Assembly (NCBI GenBank): GCA_039545315.1
Contig: BCIM01000007.1
Coordinates: 832,745-896,744, forward strand
Length of the DNA stretch: 64,000 bases
From: Kondoa malvinella
Taxonomy: Eukaryota; Basidiomycota; Agaricostilbomycetes; Agaricostilbales; Kondoaceae
Direction of reading: 5' to 3'
Shown here: positions 25,854-37,610 of the stretch, piece after piece
Layout: every line of letters begins with the position of its first letter
Position numbering within the stretch: the stretch's first letter is position 1
Translations under genes and position numbers: made by a program
Notes under the pieces: generated by a model
Told to the model about the DNA's origin: nothing
The model's input: only the letters and a program-made list of their open reading frames with translations
The model's database searches: none

Positions 25854-28059
25854 TTAATGTTCTTTCGTTTGAGGAGAGAAGTGAAGTGGTCCTCCCTTCC
25901 TTCTGATCTTGTCGCCAAAGAAGGACAGACCGACGACAATAAGAGTGACTATAGCGACTGTTGCAGCTTGAATACCAAAGGTGACGTCGCTGCAGGAGTC
26001 GCAAGCGCAGATTGAGCCGAGAACATAGCAACGAGCATGCTGCACTCACAATCCGCTTTCCAGGCCCCATTCGAGTTGGAAGTATCCTACAGAAAATCTG
26101 CAGCAATCCGGAGTTAGCAAGAACCAGAAGAGGACCGAAGATTGAACATACCCGCCCAGAATCCGCGCCAAGTTGACAGCAGCTGAAACCTCGCCTCTGT
26201 AGAGCATTTTTATTAGTCAGAGGATCTAGCGGAAGTTGAAAAAGGACATACGGTGCGCTTGGGTAGCTGTCGAGCACGTATGCGGTGAGCGAGACGGAAC
26301 ACTGGCCAATTTGTCAGTACCCGATCCAATTACCAATTTGATGACTTACAATCATCACGCCAGTCACATAAAGACCCCATCCGATAATGACCACGCCAAC
26401 GCTTAATTGCTTTTGTAGAGCTTGACCGACTGCGACTAATCCGGCGATCATCAAGGGAGAAGCAACATAGTATGTTCGCAAGCGAGCTTCTGGACGGAAG
26501 ACATTATCGTGATGCTTGATATAGTGATTCGTAGCTGCGTCGTTTGCGTAATGGCCGAACGCCTCTCCGATAGCCAAAGCGACGAGCGGAGTGAAGTAGA
26601 TGAAGGAGACGGTTTGAACTGGCGAAGTAAACCAGCTTAAAGGCAGACGGAAGAAACTCCGAGGGAGAAGGCTCACCATTGAACCCGTAACCTCCGCCCT
26701 CGACTGGAATGCCGAAGAGAATAGAGGAAGTCACATTGATGCCAATAGCCCTGCCACTTTTATCAGACAGATCAGGGCGTGCAGACTGTATACGTACCAC
26801 ATGAAAGACACAGCGTAAACAACGAAAGTAATGAGGATAGTAGGCTTGCTGAAGATTTCCAGTTGACGCATGACCGAGTTGTAAATCGTCGGCTTGTAAG
26901 CTCTGTTACGTATACCGGTGATACCGAGCAGGTCAGCGATGCGGCTGCCTTTAGGTGGTTGCTGAGTCAGACTACGGTTGTATTGTGTCTCTCGACCAAT
27001 GATGCAGATTGCGAGCAGAACGACGCAAGAATAGGCGAAAACGAGCCACAAGACAGGGCGCCATCGATTGTCGAGATTGTATACAACGAATCCACCGATG
27101 AATGGACCCCTGTTCACGTAGGAGCATTAGCAAATCCAGGAGAAGAGTGAAAACATGAACAAACATGTAGGGACTTGCAAGAAAGATGAACACCCAAGCA
27201 CCGATAGCTCTCGCTCTCTCTGCATGGTAATTTGAGCACGTAGCAGAGCTATACACGGGAACGAGCTTACCATGCCAGAAGAACATATCGGAAATGACCA
27301 GTAGGCCGATAGTTTGTCCAGCAGTCAGGAATAAAGCAGTAAGCGGACGCAAGGCATAATAGCCTTCAAAGCTATCGACCAAAGCAGATCCCATGACGAG
27401 CAGAGTGCCGATGAGCTGAGTCCAAAACATGACGGGAAGTCGACCTGCGCAAATTATCAGCTCAGCCTAGGACAAGCTACAGGTCTTCCCACCCCAGAAT
27501 GATAAGAAAGGGATCCATAGGACGCCGCCGATACCGAGGAACAATACATTCAGATTCTGCGTTCAGACTTTAGCTTGGAGCGCTCCTTTGATCGGAAATT
27601 AGCTTACACCGGCCTCGTTCACCTTCGTTGGAGTGAGGCCCCATTCTTCAGCCTGACTAGCCAACAGCGGTATGCCACAGCCAGATTGAAAGTCCTACGC
27701 GGGCCGATCAGATCTCATTGATTGTGTGTAATTAGAAAGCGTACTCCACCGAAAGCCATGAACGACAATACGAGCAACAAAGCCCATTTCCGACCTTGAG
27801 ACCAATTGAGCGGGTCTATCATTAGGAAAATTAAGCATTGACTTTGATCGAGTCAGTGATCGGGAAAAGACTGACCATTTGGATCATCGCTCGGTTGAGG
27901 GATCAACACAGTTTTCCCATCTTTGGCGAGCTTGAGGTTACCAGTGTTGGTAAAGAGTTGTAAAGCGCCATTATCCTTCTCTGTAGTGTAGGCGTTCGTG
28001 TGTAAGTGATCTTGGTGAGTTTCAGCAGACGTGTCAATCTTTTCTTCGTCTCGTTGCAT
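25854..28059 (-). CDS. MFS transporter, DHA1 drug:H+ antiporter type
   Basis: Twelve-helix proton antiporter of the fungal polyspecific/drug group. The N-terminal cytosolic part contains the usual sequence DPNDPLNWSQGRKWALLL (joined over an intron at about 27812-27877), just before helix 1. Helix segments include LLVLSFMAFGG, TLLVMGSALVDSF, WVFIFLASPYMGPFIGGF, WLVFAYSCVVLLAICI, ILITFVVYAVSFMWA, FIYFTPLVALAIGEAFG and VTLIVVGLSFFGDKIR. The loop TRNRAYKPT-like (IRNRAYKPTIYNS) precedes helix 7. About ten introns, all phase-consistent; no stop or frameshift found, so the gene looks intact. Its C-terminal 1037 bp (25906-26942) were copied in inverted orientation to 48607-49643. Substrate unknown. 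Confidence 0.85.
25906..26942 (-). repeat. Source copy of a 1.04-kb inverted duplication (MFS gene)
   Basis: The C-terminal half of the MFS gene, introns included, recurs on the opposite strand at 48607-49643. Introns and exons both align, so the copy was made from DNA, not mRNA. Identity is roughly 90% by eye. Confidence 0.9.
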
Positions 28060-28916
28060 TCTTGATTGTTAAGGTGAGTGATGAGAGAAAGAAAGAAAGA
28101 CGAGAGATAAGACAAGGGACTTCGGATGATCCGGGGTAAGAGGTGGGGAAAGGGAAGAAGTATTTTGTCCCAAGTCCACGGTAATGGGTCACTTGGGCTG
28201 CTTGGTCTGTGTGCTTGGCGCTAAGTGTAGACTGCACAGTCAGGACTTGCATTAATGTAGACTGGCGGTCGGACTCGAATCTAATGACCAAGTCACTAAT
28301 TAGGCCTTTGAGTCATGCAAATGCGGAATGTACATAAGACGCGAGACGTAGGGCAGCAAAGCGCATAGGAGCACATGACGAAGAAGTAGTTTTCAGTTCA
28401 GCACGTACCAAAGGAAGCAGAGTGTAGAGACTTCAAGCATTATGATTGCTTAGGCACAATCTGACCATCCATTGAGAGCGAAACAATCGTGTAGGAATGG
28501 TCAAGATACCATTGGAAATGCTCCGTAAACAGGCGTGCAAACGAGACAGAGAGTTTAAGCGACGTGGTCAGGCCAAGACTTTTTCATCCGGAACGCTGTT
28601 GATTCGACACGAGAGGAATGGCAGCGTCTGTTCTGTAGACCGGCTGGGAGTAGCATCCCTTGAGAACAGGCATAATTTGCAACGAGCTTTTGACTTTGGA
28701 TAGAAGTTCGACTCGTTTCAGGCACCTGTCGAGGATTTCACGATAGGCTGGCAAATCACACGCAGTCATTTGTACGAGGCTGTAGGATAGGAACATGACG
28801 TCCAAGCGGTCGCTGATCTGCAAAGAGCGGGACTGAATAAGAAAACAACCGGCACCCTTCTCACCACACCGCCATGACCTCGAACTCTTTATAACAGCTA
28901 TACCTATAGTGTAAAC
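28060..28916. other. Intergenic, divergent promoter region
   Basis: About 860 bp between the MFS start (minus) and the SRF1-like start (plus). A run of purines (gagagaaagaaagaaagacgagag) lies near 28083. No gene or known site could be supported. Confidence 0.45.
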
Positions 28917-30391
28917 ATGAGCGCTTTAAGCGAGGCATCATCTTCAAGAGGGAGGTCTCATTCAAACTCGTCAATGGCCCAGTCAGATGCTTCTCGAGCC
29001 AACAATCCAAGTTACATCAAGAGCTCTGTAGGCAGACCTAAAGTTAATCTACGCCCTCCCTTTGCCATCAACGATCCTTTCGACCAAGAAGAACATTTTC
29101 ATTCAACGAAACCATCAAATTCGCCTCCAACAGCTTCCACGTCCAGTCGACCGCTTTCACCTGAATCTACTGCTCCTGATCGACAAGATGACGGCGCTGC
29201 AGAAGACACGGCTGGATTTGGGAACTTGCAATTACCACCTCAGGGTCCAGAAGGTCTTAAAGCGGCTCATCATATACATCCCACTGGCCAATTGAGAGGC
29301 AAGCCTGATGTACAGCCTGAAGCGACAGAAGGTCTAGGCTGGTGGACTTTTACTTTACCGCAGAAAGCCATCAAGAAGTTGGAGGATTACATGGGTGGAC
29401 AGTCGGACGAAATTGAATCTGACGATCCATCTGGTAGTAGGGATGTAGAAAAGGGCGGATCAGAGAGGCAGGAAGGTGAACAGGGCAAGCCTACGAAAAA
29501 GACTATGGGTCCAGAGGATGAGAAATGGTCAATGCGAGTCAAACAGACGTCACAAGATTACAGTCGGAATCAAGCTGACACTCCAAGCTGGAACCAACCT
29601 TGGGCACCTTTCCAAAGACAAAACTCGGATCCGTGGGATCGACAAATGGTTTCCGAAGGTCCAGGCGATCAGACCAAAGCTGGATTTGGCGAAGGAAGAA
29701 AAGATCGCTACATTCAACGAATACAACGCTTTCTTCTCTATTCCGTCTTTGCTCCCTTCTGGTTACGTCTTGTCAACATCGCCCTCACTACCGTCTCGCT
29801 CGCCCTGGCATGTCGGATACATATCGATGAGCGAAATTCCAACGTGCCTGGTATTCTTGGCGTCAGCACAACGTATACTATGGTCATTGCTTGTCTTTCC
29901 ATCATTCATATCTTTTGGAGCACTTGGTTTGAATACTTTGGAAAACCGATTGGTGTTTGGACGATAAGGACGAAGATGATCCATACGTGCGTTCGAGCAT
30001 TCCTTCTGTCATGTTGTGACTGATGAAATGGTTTCGTTTGTACAGGCTCTCCGATCTACTCTTCATCGGCGCCTGGTCATCGGATCTTTCGCTAGCTTTC
30101 GATGACTATTTCACCACATCGGCGGATTGCTCATCATGGACACCAACAAGAGAATATACAGCACCGCCAGCGGATTTCGGTCTTACGGCTGGAGGAAACT
30201 TCCTGGGCGATCTTTGCGCTAAACAATCAGCTTTGGTTTCGATGATCTTCCTTTCTATGGTCTTGTACCAGGCTGTATTGGTCGTTTCTCTCTTTAGGTG
30301 GGGACGGACGCTTCGAATTCAGTCATGTGCTGATCCCGAGCTTTTCCCAATTCACAGGATATTCAAGAAGGTCTCTCGATCGTCAGCATAA
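28917..30391 (+). CDS. SRF1: SRF1-like membrane protein, regulator of phospholipase D
   Basis: Long Ser/Pro-rich cytosolic N-terminus of about 260 residues (with DDPSGSRD- and PPTASTSSRP-type low complexity), then four membrane helices: FAPFWLRLVNIALTTVSLAL, STTYTMVIACLSIIHIFW, LSDLLFIGAWSSDLSLAFDD and MIFLSMVLYQAVLVVSLFR. The pattern 'PFWLRL...', 'GKPIGVWTIRTKM' and 'LFIGAWSSDLSLAFD' matches the yeast SRF1 family ('GKPLGLRSAKAKM...LDLFFIVF.SANLSLAFD'), whose founder supports the phospholipase D Spo14. Two introns (about 29988-30045 and 30299-30357) with matching phase. Last exon encodes only IFKKVSRSSA. Orthology is inferred from this pattern. Confidence 0.7.
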
Positions 30392-30724
30392 TGATCCTGC
30401 CTCGACCTCAGTTCCGATATGTCAATATACCTTGTCGACCTATTTATCACCCTCAAGCAAGAGAAGATACCTGTACTAATGCAAACCCGAAGAGAGGACA
30501 ATACACGTGTGTCGTGATACCTTGTAAAGTAGACTGCCAGTGTAGAGTAGGACTGCATTTCATGTACTTTGCACTTTCGCGCTCGTAGAATGATGTGCAG
30601 CAGTCTGTCTATTAGAAGCTTGTACTAGCTAGTACTTCCCTGGCGGACGTCCATTCCTGATATCCCAACTCGGAGGACTAGCAAAGACTTCAGCTTGCCA
30701 TCCTCGAATCAAGGTGAAGACTCA
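30392..30724. other. Convergent intergenic spacer
   Basis: About 330 bp between two convergent stops. Nothing recognisable beyond presumed 3' ends. Confidence 0.4.
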
Positions 30725-32676
30725 CTAATCCGCAAAGCAATCATACGCAAAGTCCACCTCTGCAATCCTCTGCTTCATCGCTCTCACAAACGTATCCAAC
30801 TCACACCAACCATCAGGATCGATCCCACACCCTTGCATTCCGCTAACAGGCAGCACACCATCATTCAATATCCAGCGAATGTACTCTTTCCTTCCGCATG
30901 CAGTCTTTTGACCTACGAGGTTCAAAGCGAAGGGAGAGATATCGGCTGTGTTCCATGATAGATTGGAAGGAATGTGATTGAGCGGTAATGGACCTGATGC
31001 GCCTAGAGAAGTGAAATTCATGGCTACTAGGATGGAAGTGATGTCTCTGCTTAGAGCATCAGATAGTACCATAAGCACATAAGCAATGCACGTACGTGTC
31101 GTGGCCTATGAACAGATCTCAGCTAAAGCAATGGAAATGATTTTGTGGGACTCACTAGCATCTACGTAGATAGACTGGTCAAGAGAGAATAGCGAGCTAT
31201 CAGAAGTGATGGTCGAGTTCGTAGATGAGTTGGCCTGAGCGACAGGTATTTGCGTCAATCGAGATACCACTGTTCAAACACTCGGTAGATGTCAGATTGA
31301 TGAGGGAAACACGCACGCTCTTGTACCCAGCCAATACCCATCGCTGCAGCTATCGGCGAGCCAAAACCAAAGCTATAGTGAAAAGCCCTAAAAAGCACAA
31401 TTAGAGCTATGTAGTCAGCCTCGATAGTCAACAAGGCATACAAATCATGGTAGTACTCATATCCTTCAAGCTCTTTCGTCGTAAAGAGTGGGCAGAAAGC
31501 TGAATAGCCTAGCGCGACGGTTTCATCTGCTCGATTGGTGAGATAAGCTACCGGACAGTGCTATGCACCGCACAGGAGCAAAGTTCAAGCATTGACTGCA
31601 CATCCGTAATTGAAAGCTCGACACCTTCGATCTGAAATAAAGTGAGCTTCCGTTGTGCAGTCAGAGAAAGGCGCTCACCATCGACTGCAGTCGAGGGACC
31701 GTGTCTCTGAGGTAGATTTGAGTCCAATTGGCGGCGGCGATAAAGCCAAGAGCATGAACAGCAGTCCCATCATTCGGACAAGCGAAATGAGGCGCAAGGG
31801 TATTATTAAAATCGACAGCCTCGGGGATATACATTTGATGATACTTTTCTTCAAAGGGTATACCAAAGAAGCCAGCATGAAAATTCAAAGCACTGTACGC
31901 CATTCGATCTTGTGATGTAGTGCGAAAGACTGGTTTGTGAGGCATCTTGTCTAACAAATGACCATATTTCATGCGGAAAGAAACACCGAGTTGGAATAGT
32001 TGAAGACGGCCGAAAGGTGTGAGGATCTCTGCGCCTAGAGGGTATTTCCAATTTGAGAGAAAGGCGAGTCCGTCATTGACTTTGAAAGATCTGGCTGCTT
32101 TCAATTTGTCGGCTAGTTTAGGTGCGTTGGTGTGCAGAGTTGGATAGCGCGCTCCGTGACGATGTAGAAGATGGACTTGTGTCAATTCACACGTAGGCGG
32201 TATAGCATCTGACGCGTTGGGCATGCCGAATCGCTCACTTGGGACGGACATGAAAGGGGTGAGGTTGCCATGCAGACGCAAGCGCTTCTTCTCTTCCGAT
32301 GAGCCCTCTGAGTCTGGAACCAAGGGATAGGCATGAAGAAGCTTGGGCTGAGCCGTAGCAGTAGCCGCCAGGAAAGGTTCGATGCCAGCTGGATGCATGA
32401 CCAGACTGAGCACAGCAAAGAGTCTTGTAAACAGCACGAACTCGCTGTCACGCCGTGAAAGGGCACATCTTTGTACGCTGGAAACTTGTTTGATGCAGGT
32501 CTAGACGCTATGGGACGAGCAGGCGAGAACGCGAACGAAAAGAGCAATCCGAGAAATAGACAGGTCAGGAAGCCGCTGGCGAATGATGCAATGGTTCTTG
32601 CTCTATGATCATGCTTTCGCAGAGGCTCTGAAGTGTCTAGTAGTTGCTCCCGCTCTGCTTCATGTGATGATGACAT
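30725..32676 (-). CDS. Histidine acid phosphatase (phytase-like), membrane anchored
   Basis: Hydrolyses phosphomonoesters at acid pH through a phosphohistidine intermediate. The active-site motif RHGARYPT is present (near 32140), followed by the conserved helix region with LFQLGVSFRMKYGHLL and the FRTTSQDRM segment that supplies a phosphate-binding Arg. The proton-donor motif GHDT is assembled across an intron (about 31065-31110) and leads into DITSILVAMNFTSLG. The start at 32676 gives a short cytosolic N-terminus and one helix, RTIASFASGFLTCLFLGLLF, so the enzyme is predicted as a type II membrane protein rather than freely secreted. The join after AYKDVPFH (near 32450) is not certain. C-terminus is Cys-rich (GMQGCGIDPDGWCEL). 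Divergent from the GST gene with only 94 bp between starts. Confidence 0.83.
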
Positions 32677-32770
32677 GACGGTCTTTCTCCAACCGCCAAT
32701 ATGTCGAACCCGTGAGTCCCGTGTACAGACTATAGTCCCGAGCACCAGCTCATCGGACGTACGCAGAAAT

Positions 32771-34181
32771 ATGCAGCCCAAAGTGAAGAGAGAAGACCAG
32801 AAAGACTTGCATTTGCTTGTGAGTTGCCCTTGTCCCCGCGTCCGAGAGCCGACTAATACAGTCTGTCTATAAGACATGTAATACTCCGAATGGCAAGAAG
32901 GTACGCTATATGCTGTCCTCGTAGATCGGGCTCAAGTTTCAACAGGTCCAAATCGCCCTCGAAGGTGGGGCTGCCCAAGTCCGATGACCTAAATTACGCG
33001 CTGATGCCTCAACAGAGTTGAAAGCCCTGTATGGCACAGAATTCAGTTTTGAGGCTCTGGACATCACGACCAATATCCAGAAGGAAGACTGGTTTTTGAA
33101 GGCATGTCGTCTCTTTGAACCTCGATCATTCCGTCTGATCCGTCATACAGTTGTGCCCCAACGGTCGTGTATGTCTAGCGATCCAGCCTGAGACCTTACT
33201 GAGCTGCTCTCGAAAGATTCCCGTTCTTGTCGATAACAAGGCTAGCAGTGGATCAAATGATCCCTTTGCAGTAATGGAGTCGTGAGCTCCCTTGCTCCTC
33301 CTCTCAGAGTCTTGCTGATGTGAGCCCAGTGCCGCTTGCTTGCTTTACCTCGCCAAGAAAGTAGACAAGAACGTACGTGTCTGTATTGATTTGGCTTTGG
33401 TCAATTCATCGATGTAGGCGCTGTACAGGATGAATTCGGCTTCAAGGATGAGCTTGAGCGTAATGAATGTCTGCAATGGCTCTTCTGGCAAATGGGCGGT
33501 CAAGGTAAGCGGTGTGAAAATTGACTGTATTAGAACTAAAAGAATGCAGGTCCAATGCAGGGTCAAGCCAATCACTTCAATGTGTACGCTAAGGATAAGA
33601 GTGAGCTTCATTCTCGGAGTGTATTTGCTGTATGAGCTAAGAAGAGATGATCAGTCCCATACGCTATCAGTAAGCCATGGCAATACTGCAGTTTTATAAC
33701 GCTGATTCTTCGCTACAGACCGATACATCAACGAGACTATTCGTCTGATGCAAGTCATCGAAGCTCAACTCTCCGGTCAATACTCTGGACGCGAAAAGGA
33801 CTATTTGGCAGGCAGTACGTTACCTCTCCTTTGTAAACCTTCCATGGCTAAATAAGATATAGATGGTCGAGGCAAATAGTAGGCCCTGCTCTCAGGCTGT
33901 AAACAGCAGACTGACCAGATCCAGCTCCTGGGCCGACATGGCTGCTTACCCATGGGCTATCATTGCAAGCTACAGCGGAGTGCCTAAGGAAGAATTGGAC
34001 AAGATGCCTCACTTGAACAAATGGATCGCGAGAATCAAGGCTAGACGTGAGTAGACTTCTTTGCAGTTGAGATAGGTATGCTGATGGTTTATTGACAGCT
34101 GCTGTTCAAGAAGGGTGCAGCAACAAGTATGGAGGTATTGATCGCGAAAAGGTCAAGAACATGTTTGCGGCTAAGCAATAA
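32771..34181 (+). CDS. Glutathione transferase, URE2/YghU-like
   Basis: Start MQPKVKREDQKDLHLL joins through an intron (32819-32870) to TCNTPNGKK, the NTPNG active loop of URE2-type transferases, then VQIALEELKALYGTEF. A GC-AG intron (33102-33150) precedes an 18-nt exon (33151-33168) that completes LCPNGRIPVLVD, with the cis-Pro. Next: DPFAVMES, ACLLYLAKKVD, then ECLQWLFWQMGGQGPMQGQ and NHF, typical of this class. A 15-nt exon (33655-33669) yields YAKDKIPYAINRYINETI. The C-terminal half has GRGKYSWADMAAYPWAIIAS and ends MFAAKQ. About eleven introns, and every join agrees in phase with the protein family. Likely a detoxifying or redox transferase; in yeast URE2 has a separate prion domain, absent here. 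Confidence 0.87.
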
Positions 34182-34337
34182 GTGCAAGTCAACAGCGTCA
34201 TAGTGAACTTGTCAAAGTGGTGAAATAAATCGTTTCGGGATGAGTCGCAGATGATGAAAGATCATACACAGATGCGTGGTACTCTGCATGAATGAATTGT
34301 CTTGTCGATATTGCTATATGCACCCGTTATGTGCAAA

Positions 34338-34701
34338 TCAACGCGCCCGAGTATATCGATCGCTACAACGACTCCTGATGATGCTCGCGCGTGTGCTAAG
34401 ATAGCATCTCTGCCAGAACGAGCACTGTGTGAATGGGCAGATCAGACTGTCTGCGCGAAAAGAACTTGACTGTCTAATCAGTTTGGCATCCGCAAATGTT
34501 GCAAGGATGCGTACCACAATCGCCAGCCAATGACTGACTCGGTCTGTATGTGCCAGAAGGTGGGTTACTGCCAAGCTTGCGTAGATTAGGGCAAAGACCA
34601 GACTCTGCGCAGCTGAAAAGAGGCTGTAATACGAAAAGTCAGGACATTGATCTGATCAGGACGGGAATGAGATTACTGACGAGAACCAAAGGCCTGGTCA
34701 T
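34338..34701 (-). CDS. Possible 80-residue secreted or membrane protein
   Basis: Low-confidence model. Start MTRPLVL, an intron from GTCAGT near 34680 to ...TGCGCAG near 34617, then SLVFALIYASLAVTHLLAH (hydrophobic), an intron from GTACGC near 34520 to TTAGACAG near 34476, and a Cys-containing tail (LICPFTQCSFWQRCYLSTRA). All phases agree. The first 24 residues could be a signal peptide. No relative recognised. Lies between two convergent neighbours in otherwise empty sequence. Confidence 0.28.
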
Positions 34702-34854
34702 CTTGTTTACAGACTAATGGAGGGCTAGATATCTCCATGCATCGATGCTCTGGCAGTTGTTTAGCTCTCGTTTAGGCCAAAGGCGAGATTGAAGCCCATG
34801 AAAGACGACTGTCCGCAACCTGAGCGTCGTAACGGGCACAGTCAGGCATCTTAC

Positions 34855-35320
34855 TCACCTCGCCATCGACACGCAGAGGCTTCCACGCATCCTTTGATCA
34901 ATTCCGCGCATCTGGTTACCTTGCTTGATCAATATCGCTGCCAAAGAAGGAAAGCTCGACTGACTGGCAAAGTATTTAAAACCTCCCCAATTCACAATGA
35001 CAAACAAGAGGGCGGTAGGAATGAGGAGGATGCATAAATTGGCATAATGCTCATCTTGCAGGATCGCGTCCATTACCTGGAAGTCGTTCAATACGTAGTA
35101 AGAAAGAGGTATAGGAGCATACCGGCGAGCCAGTAGATGGCAGCAGAGGACCGAGGATAGTGGTGTACATGCCAAAGAGGAAAAAGATGAAAGAGCAAAC
35201 AAAGATAGTCAAGCCCCAGAGGTGAATGTCGGCTGGATCGCGTTCGTATGTCTTTGTTTCATGTTTGATAGATGCGCTTGAGGCTGGCACGCTTGAGTTG
35301 GCCTTGTTGTTTCGTCGCAT
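34855..35320 (-). CDS. PIG-Y-like subunit of GPI-GlcNAc transferase
   Basis: Two-exon gene. The first exon gives a polar N-terminus and helix DIHLWGLTIFVCSFIFFLFG, then GPLLPSTGSP. An intron (about 35077-35125) joins to MDAILQDEHYANLCILLIPT, then ALLFVIVNWGGFKYF. The layout of a first helix, a short lumenal loop, 'HY..L..LLIP....FVI.NW.G.K.F' and a short tail resembles PIG-Y/Eri1-type proteins of the complex that starts GPI-anchor synthesis at the ER. Here the tail is longer than usual (about 36 residues after NWGGFKYF). Identification rests on that hydrophobic signature alone. An upstream in-frame ATG at 35347 is also possible. Confidence 0.55.
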
Positions 35321-35849
35321 ATCTGGATTGTCGCTCCCCCGTCTCACTTCTCGCCTGTCCTAGCACAGTACTGCACGGCCGTTTGGGTATCAGGTGAAAG
35401 TGGTATTGTTCTAGTTATGATTGATTTTGAGCAGACCCGTCGTTGCATCATGACCTCTGTACAAATTACTCGACACCCATATCAGCCCTTGATGCCCTTT
35501 CTCAGCAAACTCCAGCCAGTGAAAATCGACCTGTGCAAGTGCAATTCAATCAGTAAAACGTTCATTCGCAACGAACTTGACGTTGACGAGGAGAAGAATC
35601 AGATCTGGCCTAAATTTCTCTTCCTTTCAAGAACAAGAAACCCATCACAAAGAGGGTTCCGATTTATCGACCTCCATCCACACAGCACAGTCAGCAAGCA
35701 GCAGCACCAACGAAGGGTTCTCACTACAATGCCCACTGAACAATGCAGACGAGAGATGCGAAGCGTTCTTTTTACAGATATCCGTTCCATATGTTATCAA
35801 TCATTCGAGAGAAAGAAGAGAGAAAAGACAGGTAAGGGAGACTTACGGG
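35321..35849. other. Intergenic, no convincing gene
   Basis: About 530 bp. A 171-codon plus-strand frame (35417-35932) overlaps it but is rich in Arg/Gln/Ser, has no domain, and runs into the small minus-strand gene; I do not support it. Confidence 0.4.
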
Positions 35850-36128
35850 CTAGACTGCAGTATAGATGCGTTGTTTGTGCACTGACACGAACGCGATTAC
35901 GCATGAAGAGAATACAAAGCCCATCACTCTGAGCTATATATGAGAAATAGGTAGATGTAAGAGACAGAGAGACATACTTGAAGAAAGCTGATCGACTTCT
36001 TTCGCGAAGTTCACCTTCTGCCAAAGACGAGGCGAACTGCACTGAGAGTCAGCTTTGCTTTGCTTTGCTGTGCTGTGCTATGCAGTGACAAGACTCACTA
36101 TCTGCCTGAGGTTTGGCAACGAAGGCAT
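35850..36128 (-). CDS. Small single-helix protein, about 56 residues
   Basis: Three tiny exons with perfect phase: MPSLPNLRQI (ends 36099), intron GTGAGT...TGCAG, FASSLAEGELRERSRSAFF (to about 35971), intron GTATGT...CTCAG, then VMGFVFSSCVIAFVSVHKQR and IYTAV with stop at 35850-35852. The product has an N-terminal basic amphipathic part and one membrane helix, like small mitochondrial inner- or outer-membrane proteins, but no family is recognised. The start faces the dehydrogenase start 44 bp away. A strong donor-like GTAAGT just after the stop may mean a 3'-UTR intron or a longer form. Confidence 0.4.
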
Positions 36129-36172
36129 TGCCCGACCAGACAGACAGACGACGGCGGTTGGAGAGCAACGAT

Positions 36173-37542
36173 ATGGGCGGTACTTCACAAACGATCATGT
36201 CCTCAAGCTACCAATTCAAGCATCTGCTCTGCTTCTTGCCATTTCTACCAGAAGATTTGCAAAAGCAATTAAGCAAACAAGTGGAAACTGTGCATTACGC
36301 AAAGACTGAGGATGCTGCTTTACTGCCCAATGACGTGTGGTCCAAGACGGATTGCATTTTTGCGTCAAGCAAACTACCTGAATGCCTGTCAAGCTTGGAT
36401 AGATGCCCTAATCTGCGATTCATACAAGGTGAGTGAGGACGGATACTGTCGGATGTCCGCTTAACGGGTTGTCGGACAGTCCCCAGCGCAGGTGTTGATG
36501 GCGTGTTAAAGTCTCACAAGAACTTCTTTGCCGATCCAAAAGTACAGAAACAAGTGACCCTATGCTCAATGTGCGTATTCACTTCTATATCCCGCGATTG
36601 AGACTGATTGATGGACACAGGAATGGGATTCACATGGCCATCCCTCAATTCGCGCGTGAGTGTACTAGATGCCCTTCATGGATGAGCGCTTGTCTTATTA
36701 TGTGACTCTGGCGTCTCGCAGTATCAAACATAGTCAACATCTTCCAAGATACAATGTATTATGCCAAAGCTCAGATCGAGCAAAAGAAATGGGTTCCAGC
36801 TCGAGGTCACATGAACATTACCGAACTAGGCACGCAAACAGTCGGTCTATTAGGTTATGGATCAATCAACCGCGAGACTGCGAGGTTAGCAAAAGCGTAC
36901 GGTTGCAAAATTATAGCAGCAACGTCTGATGGTCAAAAGAAACCGGATGAAGTGGGTGATTTGATTGTTCCTGGGGCTGGTGATAAAGATGGAAGTATAC
37001 CGGAGAAATACTACTCTACGAGAGATGATGCTTCTTTCGATGACTTTTTGTCACAGACGGATGTACTCAGTGAGTCGGGTCTACGTGTGCTGGTCAATTA
37101 GCTCACACATTCACTGACACTCGCAGTCATGGCGGTCCCTAACATCCCAGCAACGTATCACATCATGAACGCGTCTCGACTAGCCAAACTGAGAAAAGGC
37201 GCCGTGTTATGTAATGTAGGACGAGGACCTCAAGTCGAAACGGATGCCCTATGCGAGGCATTGGATAACGGTCATTTATTCGGTGCGGTGTTGGACGTGA
37301 CGGAGCCTGAACCCTTACCGGACAACCATCCTCTTTGGTCAAAGGATCGAGTCATCATCACTCCTCATATCTCAGGTGAGCTTGCTCACTCTTTTCCTTT
37401 TGAGGAATAGAGCTTGATGAGGAGCACAGGCAACACCTCGCTCTATTTGCAAAGATCAGTCCACGTCTTCTTGCTCAACGTATCAAGACAGAAAGAAGGC
37501 AAAAGCTGGGTGAACAAAGTAGACATTGAGAAAGGTTACTAG
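36173..37542 (+). CDS. D-2-hydroxyacid dehydrogenase family oxidoreductase
   Basis: NAD(P)-dependent enzyme reducing 2-keto acids to D-2-hydroxy acids. N-terminal substrate domain (ends ...CPNLRFIQVPSAGVDGVLK across an intron). NAD-binding core: ELGTQTVGLLGYGSINRETA, with GYGSIN as the glycine loop, then the partner strand. Catalytic residues are in their usual places: Arg in CNVGRGPQVETDAL, Glu in LDVTEPEPLP, His in ITPHIS. An insertion (GDLIVPGAGDKDGSIPEKYY) lies between the nucleotide loop and TDVL, as in the fungal 'Tfp/YGL185C-like' group. Six introns. Start could be 36173 (MGGTSQ) or the Met at 36197 (MSSSYQF). Substrate not predictable. Convergent with GCDH, 68 bp apart. Confidence 0.82.
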
Positions 37543-37610
37543 ACAATGTTGTTATAATTTAAGGAAACAGACCAGAACAGAGACTATGCTTGACTATGAC
37601 ATTGTCACTT

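Noticed and set aside
26779..27150. Plus-strand open frame opposite the MFS gene
   Set aside because: Antisense shadow; the minus strand carries the clear transporter exons.
35417..35932. 171-codon plus-strand open frame
   Set aside because: Biased composition, no domain, and it overlaps the better-supported small minus-strand gene.
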